A stretch of DNA of 64,000 nt from Litorimonas sp964414555 (GTDB lineage: Bacteria > Pseudomonadota > Alphaproteobacteria > Caulobacterales > Maricaulaceae): contig CAYPWW010000001.1 of the NCBI GenBank assembly GCA_964414555.1, positions 46,088 to 110,087 of the forward strand, in the 5' to 3' direction. A program made the position numbers and the translations under genes. The notes below the pieces were generated by a model. It searched no databases, had not been told where the DNA came from, and was given only the letters and a program-made list of their open reading frames with translations. This document shows positions 35,216 through 44,011 of this stretch, piece by piece (within the stretch, counting starts at the first letter, position 1; each line of letters begins with the position of its first letter).

Positions 35216-36970
35216 ATGAGCGAGACCCCATCCATGTTTGGCGAGCAGGAGACCTATCAGGTTTTGGCGCGGAAATACCGGCCTTCGACCTTTGAGGATA
35301 TGATCGGCCAAGACGCAATGGTCACGACATTGAAAAATGCCTTTGCCGCCAATCGTGTGGCGCATGCGTTTATGCTGACCGGGGTGCGCGGGATCGGGAA
35401 GACAACGACGGCGCGGTTGTTGGCGCGGGCGCTGAACTATAGTTCCGAAACTGTGGACGGCCCAAGTGTCGACCTGATCGAGCGTGGTGAGCATTGCGAG
35501 CTGATCATGGCGTCCAATCATATGGACGTACTGGAGATGGATGCCGCGTCTCGTACAGGTGTTGAGAACATGCGCGAGCTGCTGGATGGGGTCCGATATG
35601 CCCCTGCGACGGCGCGCTACAAAGTCTATATCATCGATGAGGTGCATATGCTCTCGGCGGGGGCGTTTAACGCGCTGCTGAAGACGCTGGAAGAGCCGCC
35701 CGACCACGCGAAATTTATCTTCGCGACGACCGAAATTCGGAAAGTCCCGATCACAGTTCTCTCGCGGTGTCAGCGTTTTGATCTGCGCCGCGTCGACGCG
35801 TCTGTCTTGGCCGAGCATCTTCGCGGGATTTGCAACAAGGAAGACGTAAAGATTTCGGACGAAGGACTCGCGATGATCGCGCGTGCCGCAGAAGGCTCTG
35901 TGCGTGACGGTCTGTCATTGTTGGATCAAGCTATCGTACAGGCTGGACTTGGCGGGGAAGAAGTCACAGGCGAGCAGGTCCGAACCATGCTGGGGCTTGC
36001 GGACCGTGTGCGTATTCTCGATCTCTTTGCCATGGCGGCCGCGGGTGACACGAAAGGCGCACTGCTGGAAATGCGCGCGCAATATGATGATGGGGCCGAC
36101 CCAAGTGTTGTCATGCGCGACCTGCTAGATGTTTGCCACGCGGTCAGCCGCGCCAAGACGCTGGGCGAGTTGGCAGAATTTGATGTGGCGCCAGATCAGG
36201 CGAAGCGCTTACGTGAACTGGCAGAAACGCAATCCGTGGGACAGCTGACCCGCTTGTGGCAAGTTCTGACCGCCGCCTATGATGATGTGCGCCAAGCGCC
36301 TGCGCCTTTGGCTGCGGCAGAGATGGCTTTGCTGAAACTGGGGCTGGCCGGGCAGATGCCACCACCCGAACTCGCAGCTGCGATTATTGCGCAAGCCAGA
36401 AAAGATCAAGCCGATGGTGGCGCGCCTCTGCCGATGGTGTCCCCCGTTGTGGGCGGGGGGGCATCTTCCGCATCTGCCCCAACGTCAGCTGTTGCGACAC
36501 AGGCGGTTTCTTCGAGCTCATCCGCCGCGCCGACGGCTCAGCTAGAAGCCCCGCAGCCGGTCATTCCCGCAAAACCTGCGCCGGAATTAAATAGCCTCGC
36601 CGATGTCGTCGCCGCTCTGCCCGAAACACAAATTCGCCTGAAGTCTGATATCGAGCGTTATGTTAGTCCTGTGTCGTTTAAGCGCGGACAAATTTCGATC
36701 CATATCGCCGATGTGCGCCGCAACGGCCTCGTCGGGCAAATGGTCTCCGCCTTGCGTGATCTGACGGGCGATCTCTGGGTTGTGTCCCTGACAGATGAAC
36801 CGGGTGAGGCGCCGCTTGCGCGCCAACGTAAAGCACAAGTTGCGGAACAAGATGCCAAAGATCGTGCCCATCCGGCGTTCGAACATCCCTTACTGAAATC
36901 TGGCAAGTTGCTGGGGATTCGTGACCGCGCAACAAATGTGATCCATTCCGACTTTCAAAAAGAGGACTGA
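35216..36970 (+). CDS. dnaX: DNA polymerase III subunit gamma/tau
   Basis: Clamp-loader ATPase of the replisome. 584 residues from ATG 35216; the frame is open 123 bases further 5', into the P450 gene, but YQVLARKYRPSTF marks the family start. Walker A is GVRGIGKTT (about 56-64), IIDEVHML is Walker B and SRCQRF holds the arginine finger. The usual four-Cys zinc module after the Walker A helix is reduced to a single Cys (GEHCELI). The C-terminal third is a Pro/Ala/Ser-rich linker followed by a tau-like domain. ybaB follows 3 bases later. Confidence 0.95.
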   Translation: MSETPSMFGEQETYQVLARKYRPSTFEDMIGQDAMVTTLKNAFAANRVAHAFMLTGVRGIGKTTTARLLARALNYSSETVDGPSVDLIERGEHCELIMASNHMDVLEMDAASRTGVENMRELLDGVRYAPATARYKVYIIDEVHMLSAGAFNALLKTLEEPPDHAKFIFATTEIRKVPITVLSRCQRFDLRRVDASVLAEHLRGICNKEDVKISDEGLAMIARAAEGSVRDGLSLLDQAIVQAGLGGEEVTGEQVRTMLGLADRVRILDLFAMAAAGDTKGALLEMRAQYDDGADPSVVMRDLLDVCHAVSRAKTLGELAEFDVAPDQAKRLRELAETQSVGQLTRLWQVLTAAYDDVRQAPAPLAAAEMALLKLGLAGQMPPPELAAAIIAQARKDQADGGAPLPMVSPVVGGGASSASAPTSAVATQAVSSSSSAAPTAQLEAPQPVIPAKPAPELNSLADVVAALPETQIRLKSDIERYVSPVSFKRGQISIHIADVRRNGLVGQMVSALRDLTGDLWVVSLTDEPGEAPLARQRKAQVAEQDAKDRAHPAFEHPLLKSGKLLGIRDRATNVIHSDFQKED

Positions 36971-36973
36971 GCC

Positions 36974-37297
36974 ATGAAAGACCTAATGGGCCTGATGAAA
37001 CAGGCCAAAGAGATGCAAGCCAAGATGCAGGCCGCGCAAGAGCAAGTCGCCGATCTGACCGCGATTGGCCGTTCTGGCGGCGGTCTCGTCACTGTGACGC
37101 TCGCGGGCGGCGGCAATATGAAAGCGCTAGAAATCGACCCAACGCTCTTAAACGGCGAGGAAAAAGAAGTTGTCGAAGACCTGATCATTGCGGCGTTTCA
37201 AGATGCCAAGGTCAAGTTGGACCAAGCCCAAGGTGAGACGATGAAAGCCGCCATGGGCGATGTGCAACTTCCGCCTGGCATGAAGATGCCGTTCTAA
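36974..37297 (+). CDS. YbaB/EbfC family nucleoid-associated protein
   Basis: 107 residues: an N-terminal Met/Lys/Gln-rich helix (MKDLMGLMKQAKEMQAKMQ), a central beta sheet (GLVTVTLAGGGNMKALEIDP) and a C-terminal helix. It forms dimers that bind DNA and alters nucleoid structure. It is located right after dnaX as in most bacteria; recR, the usual third member, is separated from it here by two metabolic genes. Confidence 0.95.
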   Translation: MKDLMGLMKQAKEMQAKMQAAQEQVADLTAIGRSGGGLVTVTLAGGGNMKALEIDPTLLNGEEKEVVEDLIIAAFQDAKVKLDQAQGETMKAAMGDVQLPPGMKMPF

Positions 37298-37344
37298 GAA
37301 GAGACTTATGGCGCAATGAGATCTGATCATGAATGGAGGCCTGA

Positions 37345-38229
37345 ATGATTGACCGTAGAGCCGCCTTACTTTTGGCTGGTGCGGGCGTGGCAGCTTCGGC
37401 CTGTGCGGCACCGGCAGGTCAAACCGAAGCGAACGTTCAGGCCTCTCTCGCGGGATATGCTGCGAATGTCGAAAGCTGGTATTTGGACACGCCGTTCTTG
37501 GAGCGCTTTGATCGCGCTGCCCGTGACGGGTTCACCCACATTGAGATGTGGGGAGTCGATGGGGAAGGTCGGGGGCCTGAGGCTGTTGGCAAAGCCGCGC
37601 GCGATGCGGGGGTGAACATCATCCAGATCGTCGGCGGCGCACCGGAATTAGCGCAGGCCAGCAATCGCCAAAAATGGCTAGATGCATGTGCGCGCACTGT
37701 TGAAGTCTGCGACGCGTTGGACTGTGAGATTGCGACAATCGTCGGCCATAATAACGTGGACGGCATCCGCAAGGCCGACAGTCTGAAAACCTATGCAGAG
37801 CATATGGCCGCCGCTGCGCCTGTGTTTGAGGCCGCAAACGTCTTCGCCGCGATTGAACCGTTCAATCCCTACGATCACCCCGGTCATTTCGTCTATGGCA
37901 GCGCGGACGCCGCCGAGATGGTCCGCGCGATTGGTTCTGATTTTATCAAACTCAATTACGATCTCTTCCACATGCAGCGCCATGAGGGAGAGTTGATCGG
38001 GAACTTAAAACGTCACGCCGAGACGATTTGTTATGTTCAACTGGCCGACGCGCCGGATCGGGGCCAGCCCGGAACGGGAGACGTGAATTATGCGCGTGTC
38101 ATCCAGCAGGTTCGGGCTGGCGGCTATAACAAACCGATCGGGCTAGAGTTTTGGGCCAAAGACGGTGATTATTTACAAGCTGTCGCGGATATGCTCGCGC
38201 TTACCCAAGCTGTGGAGGCGCTATCCTGA
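37345..38229 (+). CDS. Exported hydroxypyruvate isomerase-like TIM-barrel protein
   Basis: 294 residues. The barrel matches the Hyi/xylose-isomerase-like family: IEMWGVDGEG, AIEPFNPYDHPGHF (catalytic Glu) and IGLEFW (second Glu), with HNNVDG and QLADAPDRGQPG as other conserved blocks. Unusually, the N-terminus is a secretion signal starting IDRRAALLLAG with a Cys after VAASA, suggesting Tat-type or lipoprotein export. The stop overlaps the start of the gamma-glutamyltransferase gene, so the pair is co-expressed. The substrate is unknown; cytosolic Hyi interconverts hydroxypyruvate and tartronate semialdehyde. Confidence 0.8.
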   Translation: MIDRRAALLLAGAGVAASACAAPAGQTEANVQASLAGYAANVESWYLDTPFLERFDRAARDGFTHIEMWGVDGEGRGPEAVGKAARDAGVNIIQIVGGAPELAQASNRQKWLDACARTVEVCDALDCEIATIVGHNNVDGIRKADSLKTYAEHMAAAAPVFEAANVFAAIEPFNPYDHPGHFVYGSADAAEMVRAIGSDFIKLNYDLFHMQRHEGELIGNLKRHAETICYVQLADAPDRGQPGTGDVNYARVIQQVRAGGYNKPIGLEFWAKDGDYLQAVADMLALTQAVEALS

Positions 38230-39968
38230 TGCTAAAATATTTAATTCCAGCCGTATTACTCGCAACACCCGCGCTCGCGGCAGAAAGCTCACAGCCCGGC
38301 GCGAATGCTGTCTATGATTTCGGAACAATTCATCATCCAGTCCTCGCCAAGGGCGGAATGGTCAGCACGCAAGACCGCATCGCAGCACAGGTCGGCGCCG
38401 ACATTTTGCAGCGCGGCGGAAACGCTGTAGACGCAGCCGTTGCGACAGGGTTCGCGCTGGCCGTGACGCATCCGCAAGCCGGTAATCTTGGCGGCGGAGG
38501 ATTCCTGCTGGCGCATTTGGACGGCGAGACGATTTCCATTGATTTCCGCGAAATGGCACCCGCCCGCGCGAACCGCGATATGTATTTGGGTGCGGATGGT
38601 GATGTCGATAATCGCCTGGCGCAATATAGCCGCGCTTCTGCCGGAGTGCCGGGGACCGTCATGGGCTTGCTGGACGCTCTGGAAGCGCATGGCACGATGT
38701 CGCGTCGTCAAGTTATGGGCCCCGCGATTCGTTTGGCGGCTGGTGGGTTTGAGGTCAGTCCTGCACTCGCGCAAAGTCTGGAATCTGCCCGTGAAACATT
38801 TGAAGCCGATGATAGCTCGGCCGAGTATTTCCTCGGCCTAGAAGTCGGCGCCCTCTGGAAACAACCCGACCTCGCCATGACCCTGCGCCGCATCATGCGC
38901 GACGGGGCTGACGGGTTTTACACGGGCAAGACGGCAGATTTAATCGTTGCGGAAATGGCGCAAGGCAAAGGCCGCGCGATGGGTTTGATCAGCCTTGAAG
39001 ACTTAGAGGGTTACGTCACAGTTGAACGCGAACCTGTGCGCGGAACCTATCGCGGGTATGAGGTCGCGGCGATGGGGCCGCCATCCTCTGGCGGGGTGCA
39101 CATTGTGCAAATGCTCAATATTTTAGAAGGCTATGACCTCAAATCTGACGGCCATAATAGCGCGGCCTATTTGCACAAATTGATCGAGTCGATGCGCCGC
39201 GCCTATGCGGATCGGTCGAAATATCTCGGTGATCCGGATTTCGTTGATGTTCCAGTCGGGGACCTGACCGCGCGGGATTATGCAGATCGTCTGCGCGACG
39301 GGATTGATCTGGAACGTGCGTCTCGCTCGACCGATATTCTGCCCGGTGCGGAACTCGTGCATGAACCCATTAATACGACGCATTATTCCGTGATGGACGG
39401 CGATGGAAACGCTGTGTCTGTGACCTATACGCTGAATTTTTCTTATGGTTCGGGTTACTCTGTCGATGGGGCAGGGTTCCTGCTGAACAATGAGATGGAT
39501 GATTTTTCTGCCAAGCCCGGCGCGCCGAATGGCTATGGCTTGATCGGCGGAGACGCGAATAAAATCGAACCGCGTAAGCGTCCGCTGTCGTCCATGACGC
39601 CGATGATTGTCCTGCGCGACGGTGAAGTTGTCTTGGCAACAGGCTCACCCGGTGGCTCGACGATTATTACGGCTGTGCTGCAAGTCGCGCTGAACGTCAT
39701 GGAATGGGACATGAATTTGGCAGAGGCGACACATCGCGGGCGCATCCATCACCAATGGCTGCCAGATATCGTCGCGGTCGAGCCGACAATCAGCCCCGAT
39801 ACGCTCAGCGCGTTACAAGCGATGGGGCATATCCTTGTGCAGGACGAATATGGCGGCGTTGCGACGACTGTTTTGGGGCGCGTAAATTCCGTTGGGCGCA
39901 ATGCCGATGGTTATATTGTGGGAGCTGCCGATCCACGCGGGCCAAAGTCCGCGGCCATCGGAGATTAG
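38229..39968 (+). CDS. ggt: Gamma-glutamyltransferase
   Basis: Periplasmic Ntn-hydrolase that transfers or hydrolyses the gamma-glutamyl group of glutathione. 579 residues with a signal peptide (LIPAVLLATPALAAE). The precursor is cleaved before the nucleophile Thr in INTTHYSVMDG, giving large and small subunits; the substrate-binding GSPGGSTII and the PLSSMTPM segment (oxyanion Ser pair) are present. It is co-transcribed with the isomerase-like gene through a TGATG overlap. It lies between ybaB and recR. Confidence 0.93.
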   Translation: MLKYLIPAVLLATPALAAESSQPGANAVYDFGTIHHPVLAKGGMVSTQDRIAAQVGADILQRGGNAVDAAVATGFALAVTHPQAGNLGGGGFLLAHLDGETISIDFREMAPARANRDMYLGADGDVDNRLAQYSRASAGVPGTVMGLLDALEAHGTMSRRQVMGPAIRLAAGGFEVSPALAQSLESARETFEADDSSAEYFLGLEVGALWKQPDLAMTLRRIMRDGADGFYTGKTADLIVAEMAQGKGRAMGLISLEDLEGYVTVEREPVRGTYRGYEVAAMGPPSSGGVHIVQMLNILEGYDLKSDGHNSAAYLHKLIESMRRAYADRSKYLGDPDFVDVPVGDLTARDYADRLRDGIDLERASRSTDILPGAELVHEPINTTHYSVMDGDGNAVSVTYTLNFSYGSGYSVDGAGFLLNNEMDDFSAKPGAPNGYGLIGGDANKIEPRKRPLSSMTPMIVLRDGEVVLATGSPGGSTIITAVLQVALNVMEWDMNLAEATHRGRIHHQWLPDIVAVEPTISPDTLSALQAMGHILVQDEYGGVATTVLGRVNSVGRNADGYIVGAADPRGPKSAAIGD

Positions 39969-40007
39969 TCGGCTGGATAAACGCAACGAACGCCCTATAC
40001 CCACCCT

Positions 40008-40613
40008 ATGCCGAACCAAACCGTCAGCCCCGAAATCGACCGCCTCATCAGCTTGCTGGCCAAGCTACCGGGCCTTGGTCCGCGTTCCGCGCGGCGTGCG
40101 GCTTTGGCACTTTTGAAAAAACCGGATGCGTTGATGACGCCGCTGTCCCAAGCGATGGGAGAGGCGGCAGAGCGCATTTCGACTTGCTCGACCTGTGGCA
40201 ATGTGGATGCGGCCAATCCCTGTCACATTTGTACGGCGCCCGGGCGGGATAAGGCAACGATCTGTGTCGTCCAAGATGTGTCTGATCTCTGGGCGATGGA
40301 GCGGGCGGGCGCGTTTCGTGGGCTCTATCATATTCTGGGTGGGACGCTGTCCGCATTGGACGGCGTGCGGCCGGAGGACCTGAATATCGCGGGATTAATT
40401 TCGCGCGTCAGTGCGGGCGGAATTAATGAAGTCATTCTCGCCATGAACGCGACGGTCGATGGGCAGACGACGGCACATTATATCACCGATCATTTGGAGA
40501 GCACTGGCGTTCGCGTCTCCCGCCTCGCGCATGGTGTGCCAGTGGGCGGAGAGCTAGACTACCTCGATGACGGGACGATCACAGCGGCCATGCGGTCCCG
40601 GCGGCCGTTTTAA
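40008..40613 (+). CDS. recR: Recombination protein RecR
   Basis: 201 residues: N-terminal helix-hairpin-helix (LAKLPGLGPRSARR), a four-Cys zinc finger (CSTCGN...CHIC) and a Toprim domain (ICVVQDVSDLWAMERAG, then EVILAMNATVDG). With RecO and RecF it loads RecA at gaps. The last 4 bases overlap the convergent small-protein gene. Confidence 0.95.
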   Translation: MPNQTVSPEIDRLISLLAKLPGLGPRSARRAALALLKKPDALMTPLSQAMGEAAERISTCSTCGNVDAANPCHICTAPGRDKATICVVQDVSDLWAMERAGAFRGLYHILGGTLSALDGVRPEDLNIAGLISRVSAGGINEVILAMNATVDGQTTAHYITDHLESTGVRVSRLAHGVPVGGELDYLDDGTITAAMRSRRPF

Positions 40614-40948
40614 ATTTCTTCGAGGGTCGATGATCCAGACGACCCGTCCCCACAGCTCCAGCGCCAACGTTCATGCAGACGAAGCTTACCATCCTCTAAA
40701 ACTTCTGGTGTGGTGGTGCAGACACCGGTTCGTAATTCCCCTTCCACATCGACCTGATGGTAGCGCATTTCCAGCACACCATTCTCATCGACTAACCCTA
40801 GAAGGTGGCCATAGGCGATTGACCCGCCGGAATAGGTCGCGGTTACGCGGTTGCCGAGCTGAGAATATCGGAACAGGGTTTCTTGATCTGTTTGTGAGGC
40901 GCCCTCTGTTTTGACCGGTCGAAATAGCCTTTCGCCGTAGTTGATCAT
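40610..40948 (-). CDS. Small conserved protein (database label n-acetylglutamate synthase)
   Basis: 112 residues with the conserved pattern YSGGSIAYGHLLGLVDE, MRYHQVDVEGELRTG and LHERWRWSCGDGSSG. I recall this family from many bacteria, where it is often labelled n-acetylglutamate synthase; the sequence has no GNAT acetyl-CoA motif, so the label should not be trusted. It looks like a small beta-barrel/beta-sheet protein. Its ATG overlaps the rmuC stop (ATGA), making it the last gene of the minus-strand operon. Confidence 0.8.
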   Translation of the reverse strand: MINYGERLFRPVKTEGASQTDQETLFRYSQLGNRVTATYSGGSIAYGHLLGLVDENGVLEMRYHQVDVEGELRTGVCTTTPEVLEDGKLRLHERWRWSCGDGSSGSSTLEEI

Positions 40949-42123
40949 TCGCTGTCCCCAACAAGCTTTAGTTGCGGCGTGTCAGATTCTATGGTGTCAA
41001 ATTCGACTTTGCCGATTTTGCCGGCGCGCGAGGTGATCTTCTTCGTCGAGGTTTGAATTAATTCAATATCTTTTCCAGCCTGCTCAAAATGGCGTTGCAA
41101 GGCGTTCACGCGATCATCCAAGCGCGCGACGTCTTTGGCGAGGATCGCGACTTCGGTTTTGATAACGGCCGCATTTTTCTGAATATCGGCATCATTCATC
41201 ACAGCTTGCATGGTGTGGAGGGTCGCCATGAACGTTGTCGGTGAGACGATGACAACACGCTGGTTGAAACCTTCATCCACGACGGCATCGAAATGGGTGT
41301 GCAGCTCGGTAAAGATCGCGTCCGAGGGCAAAAAGAGGAGTGCAAGTTCATAAGTTTCGCCTGCCAACAGATATTTCTGGCTAATGTCGCGAATATGTTT
41401 GCGCATGTCGGCGCGAAATGCGCGCTGGGCGGTTTCAATTTCCTGCGTGTTTTCAGCCGCCACCATGCGCCGCCAAGACTCCATCGGGAACTTTGAGTCG
41501 ACAGCCACATCACCGTGACCTTCCGGCATATAGATCAGTGCATCGACCCGGCTTTTATTCGAGAGCGTCGCCTGAAAATCATAGGCACGGGGCGGAAGGA
41601 ACGTGCGGATCAAGTCCTGCATTTGCTTCTCGCCGAATGCCCCGCGTGCCTGTTTGTTCGACAGCACAGATTGCAGGCCCGACACCTCACCCGCTAGAGC
41701 TTTGATATTATTCTGCGCCGCATCGATCACGGAGAGGCGTTCGCGCAATTCCAACAGGTTCTTGCCCGTCTTCTCCTGTGTTTGCTCAATCGATTGTCCG
41801 ACACGCTCACTGACATTTGCGAGCCGCGTGTCGAGATTTTCACGAAAAGTCGCGTCGCGTTGGGCGCTGTCTTCTGCGAATTGCGCGAGCCGACCTTGCA
41901 AGCGCGTTTGCTCATCCCGCATGGAGGCCAGATGTTCGCCCAGCCGTGCGGCTTCAACATCGGCGCGCGCTTGCGCCTCGCGCGTCAGGCGCTCCATCTG
42001 TGCCGCCTGTCCGCGTCGTGTCACCAACACCGTGATCAGCACAGCCCCGATGATTAGCAAAGCCGCAATCAACAACTCGACCAAGGTCACGGACGCGCCT
42101 GAAAATTCCAAGATGGGTTCCAT
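40945..42123 (-). CDS. rmuC: DNA recombination protein RmuC
   Basis: 392 residues: N-terminal membrane helix (about 9-33), a long coiled coil (about 35-150) and the nuclease-like RmuC domain (about 160-350), with ARGAFGEKQMQDLIR and VDALIYMPEGHGDVAVDSKF as the conserved core. RmuC limits DNA inversions and structural rearrangement. GGAGA precedes the start. It lies 17 bases after the desaturase gene in the same direction. Confidence 0.92.
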   Translation of the reverse strand: MEPILEFSGASVTLVELLIAALLIIGAVLITVLVTRRGQAAQMERLTREAQARADVEAARLGEHLASMRDEQTRLQGRLAQFAEDSAQRDATFRENLDTRLANVSERVGQSIEQTQEKTGKNLLELRERLSVIDAAQNNIKALAGEVSGLQSVLSNKQARGAFGEKQMQDLIRTFLPPRAYDFQATLSNKSRVDALIYMPEGHGDVAVDSKFPMESWRRMVAAENTQEIETAQRAFRADMRKHIRDISQKYLLAGETYELALLFLPSDAIFTELHTHFDAVVDEGFNQRVVIVSPTTFMATLHTMQAVMNDADIQKNAAVIKTEVAILAKDVARLDDRVNALQRHFEQAGKDIELIQTSTKKITSRAGKIGKVEFDTIESDTPQLKLVGDSE

Positions 42124-42140
42124 CTTTGTTCTCCTTCGAC

Positions 42141-43067
42141 TCAGGCTTTCCCATATTTTTGTGAGTCTGTGAAGTGGGGGCGTGCGACAAGATCGGAGCG
42201 AGCAGCCTCAGGTCGAGGCAGTCCGACACGCGAAACCAAATTTATGCGTTCAAAAATTCGTATGATCCACCAGGCTGGATCGGTCTGCCCCGGTTCCAAT
42301 CCGATACGGGCGGATTCTGGAAAGGCGTGGTGATTATTATGCCAACATTCGCCATGCGTCAGCCAGCCTGCGAAACGAAGGTTTGAGGCCTGTACGCCTG
42401 CGCCTTTGACGTCCCAGCTACCCGGTCCGGGGTTGTGGCAAATCCATGTCACACTCCAATGCCCGATTGTGCTGAGTGCAACGCGGAAGCAAACACCCCA
42501 TATGACGAAAGGTAATCCGCCGATCAGAAACAAGACGATCGCAAGCCCTAGCTGGTGCCAGCGCCAAGTTTTATCTAACCAGTTTAGAAAAGCGTCCTCG
42601 GAAATATCTGGCTCAATTTTGACGCGCGGGGGTGCGCTGAAATTGAAACGATAGAAAAGCTGCCACGTGAGATCGCGTAAGAATCCGCGGCGATGTGAAA
42701 AATAGTCGTGACAGTTTGGCCCGCGTTGCGCCCAATCGCGCGTATCGTGAATGGTGATGATCCCGCGAGGGCCACCAATCCCGACAAGAACACCAATATA
42801 AATAAGCGCGCGTTTCAACCAGGGTTGCGCAGTAAAGGCGCGATGGATCATCATACGGTGCATGCCGACACTATGGCCCAGAAGTAGTGTGATGTAGGTC
42901 AGGGCTAATCCCATCAGTACAGCAAGCGGTGTCGTGTGGAATGGCGCAAGCAATAGGAAGCTCACCAGCATCCCGCCCGTCCAGAGAACCTTGGATAAAT
43001 CTAGTGCAACCTCGCCAGAAAAAGCCGACGCATCTGTGTCGTCAATCCGGTGGACGGGTTCCATCAT
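42141..43067 (-). CDS. Fatty acid desaturase-like membrane protein, atypical second His box
   Basis: 308 residues with four or more membrane helices. The first His box is HSVGMHR (HxxxxH) and the third is WHNNHHAFP, as in acyl-CoA/acyl-lipid delta-9-type desaturases. The second box, normally HRxHH, reads IHDTRDWAQRGPNCHDYFSH here, so the canonical His cluster is replaced by His/Asp. It may desaturate or otherwise oxidise membrane acyl chains, but the metal site is unusual. The start overlaps the previous gene as ATGA; rmuC follows. Confidence 0.8.
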   Translation of the reverse strand: MMEPVHRIDDTDASAFSGEVALDLSKVLWTGGMLVSFLLLAPFHTTPLAVLMGLALTYITLLLGHSVGMHRMMIHRAFTAQPWLKRALIYIGVLVGIGGPRGIITIHDTRDWAQRGPNCHDYFSHRRGFLRDLTWQLFYRFNFSAPPRVKIEPDISEDAFLNWLDKTWRWHQLGLAIVLFLIGGLPFVIWGVCFRVALSTIGHWSVTWICHNPGPGSWDVKGAGVQASNLRFAGWLTHGECWHNNHHAFPESARIGLEPGQTDPAWWIIRIFERINLVSRVGLPRPEAARSDLVARPHFTDSQKYGKA

Positions 43068-44011
43068 GGCGAATCCTTCCCAATCACATTCGCAATTAAA
43101 TATTCCGCGCTTTCGCCCATGGCACGTCGCTGCATGGGGCCGAAATACCAGGCGGGGTCGAGATCGCGGCGATAGCGGATTGTTAGCGTGACTTCGGTCC
43201 TGCCATCCGCTTGCGGGGCGAGGTCGATGCGCGTGCCGTGAACGGTCAGGTAATGCGAGAAATAGCTATCGTCGCGGGTGACCTCGGTCTCGATCCGCAA
43301 AGGCTCGACTGTCTTCATATGCAGATGCGTCTCGCCCTTGTGAACGTTCCACCACCCCCAGCGGCGATAGGTGAAAAACGCTTTATGGGTTTGCCCCTGC
43401 GTAAAACCGCCTGTCTCGACCCGGTCGGGCAAGGGGAAGAGCGAAAGGAAAGCGCTGCGCTCTGCGTCCATATGGACGGGTTGGGCGAGATTGGCATGAA
43501 TTTCCGCGGGGCTGAGATTGACGATGGCCGAGCGTGTGATGACCTCTTCGCGTGGGAAGCTCGTCGTGTCAGTCAGACCTTCGAGCGACAGCAAGGCGAC
43601 CAGCAACGGCACGGCAGACACGCGAAAGACATCGCCAACATTTTTGGGCTCATAGCCCGGATGTTTCGGTCCGATGGCAAAGGCCAAGCCGGCAAAAATT
43701 AAATAGATCGGCGCTGCCATAATCACGCAAAGGAATCCCTCGAATAAAATGGCAGAACTGGCCAGCATCACGACGGAGGCGGAGAGCATGTGCCGCGCAA
43801 ACCGCTGGGGTTTGGAATAGCCCTGCGGTTGCGGCACGAAGAGAAACAGGATGATCCCGATTGTATAGGGCACCAGGCAATAAAACAGCGCACTCGTGCC
43901 AAAGCGCGAATCCAGCGCCAGCCGGGTCAGCAAGGTTGCGATTCCAATGATTAGGAGGAACCGGATCCAGACGGGTTTCGCATTTTGCTTGATGCGGGCT
44001 TTCAATCTCAT
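43064..44011 (-). CDS. Membrane protein with SRPBCC-like C-terminal domain
   Basis: 315 residues from ATG 44011, which overlaps the preceding gene as ATGA. The N-terminal ~165 residues hold about five membrane helices. The C-terminal ~150 form a soluble domain with RIDLAPQADGRTEVTLTIRY and RDLDPAWYFGPMQR, resembling SRPBCC/polyketide-cyclase lipid-binding folds. I do not recognise the combined family. The position between a small membrane protein and a desaturase suggests a role in membrane lipid handling. Confidence 0.7.
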   Translation of the reverse strand: MRLKARIKQNAKPVWIRFLLIIGIATLLTRLALDSRFGTSALFYCLVPYTIGIILFLFVPQPQGYSKPQRFARHMLSASVVMLASSAILFEGFLCVIMAAPIYLIFAGLAFAIGPKHPGYEPKNVGDVFRVSAVPLLVALLSLEGLTDTTSFPREEVITRSAIVNLSPAEIHANLAQPVHMDAERSAFLSLFPLPDRVETGGFTQGQTHKAFFTYRRWGWWNVHKGETHLHMKTVEPLRIETEVTRDDSYFSHYLTVHGTRIDLAPQADGRTEVTLTIRYRRDLDPAWYFGPMQRRAMGESAEYLIANVIGKDSP

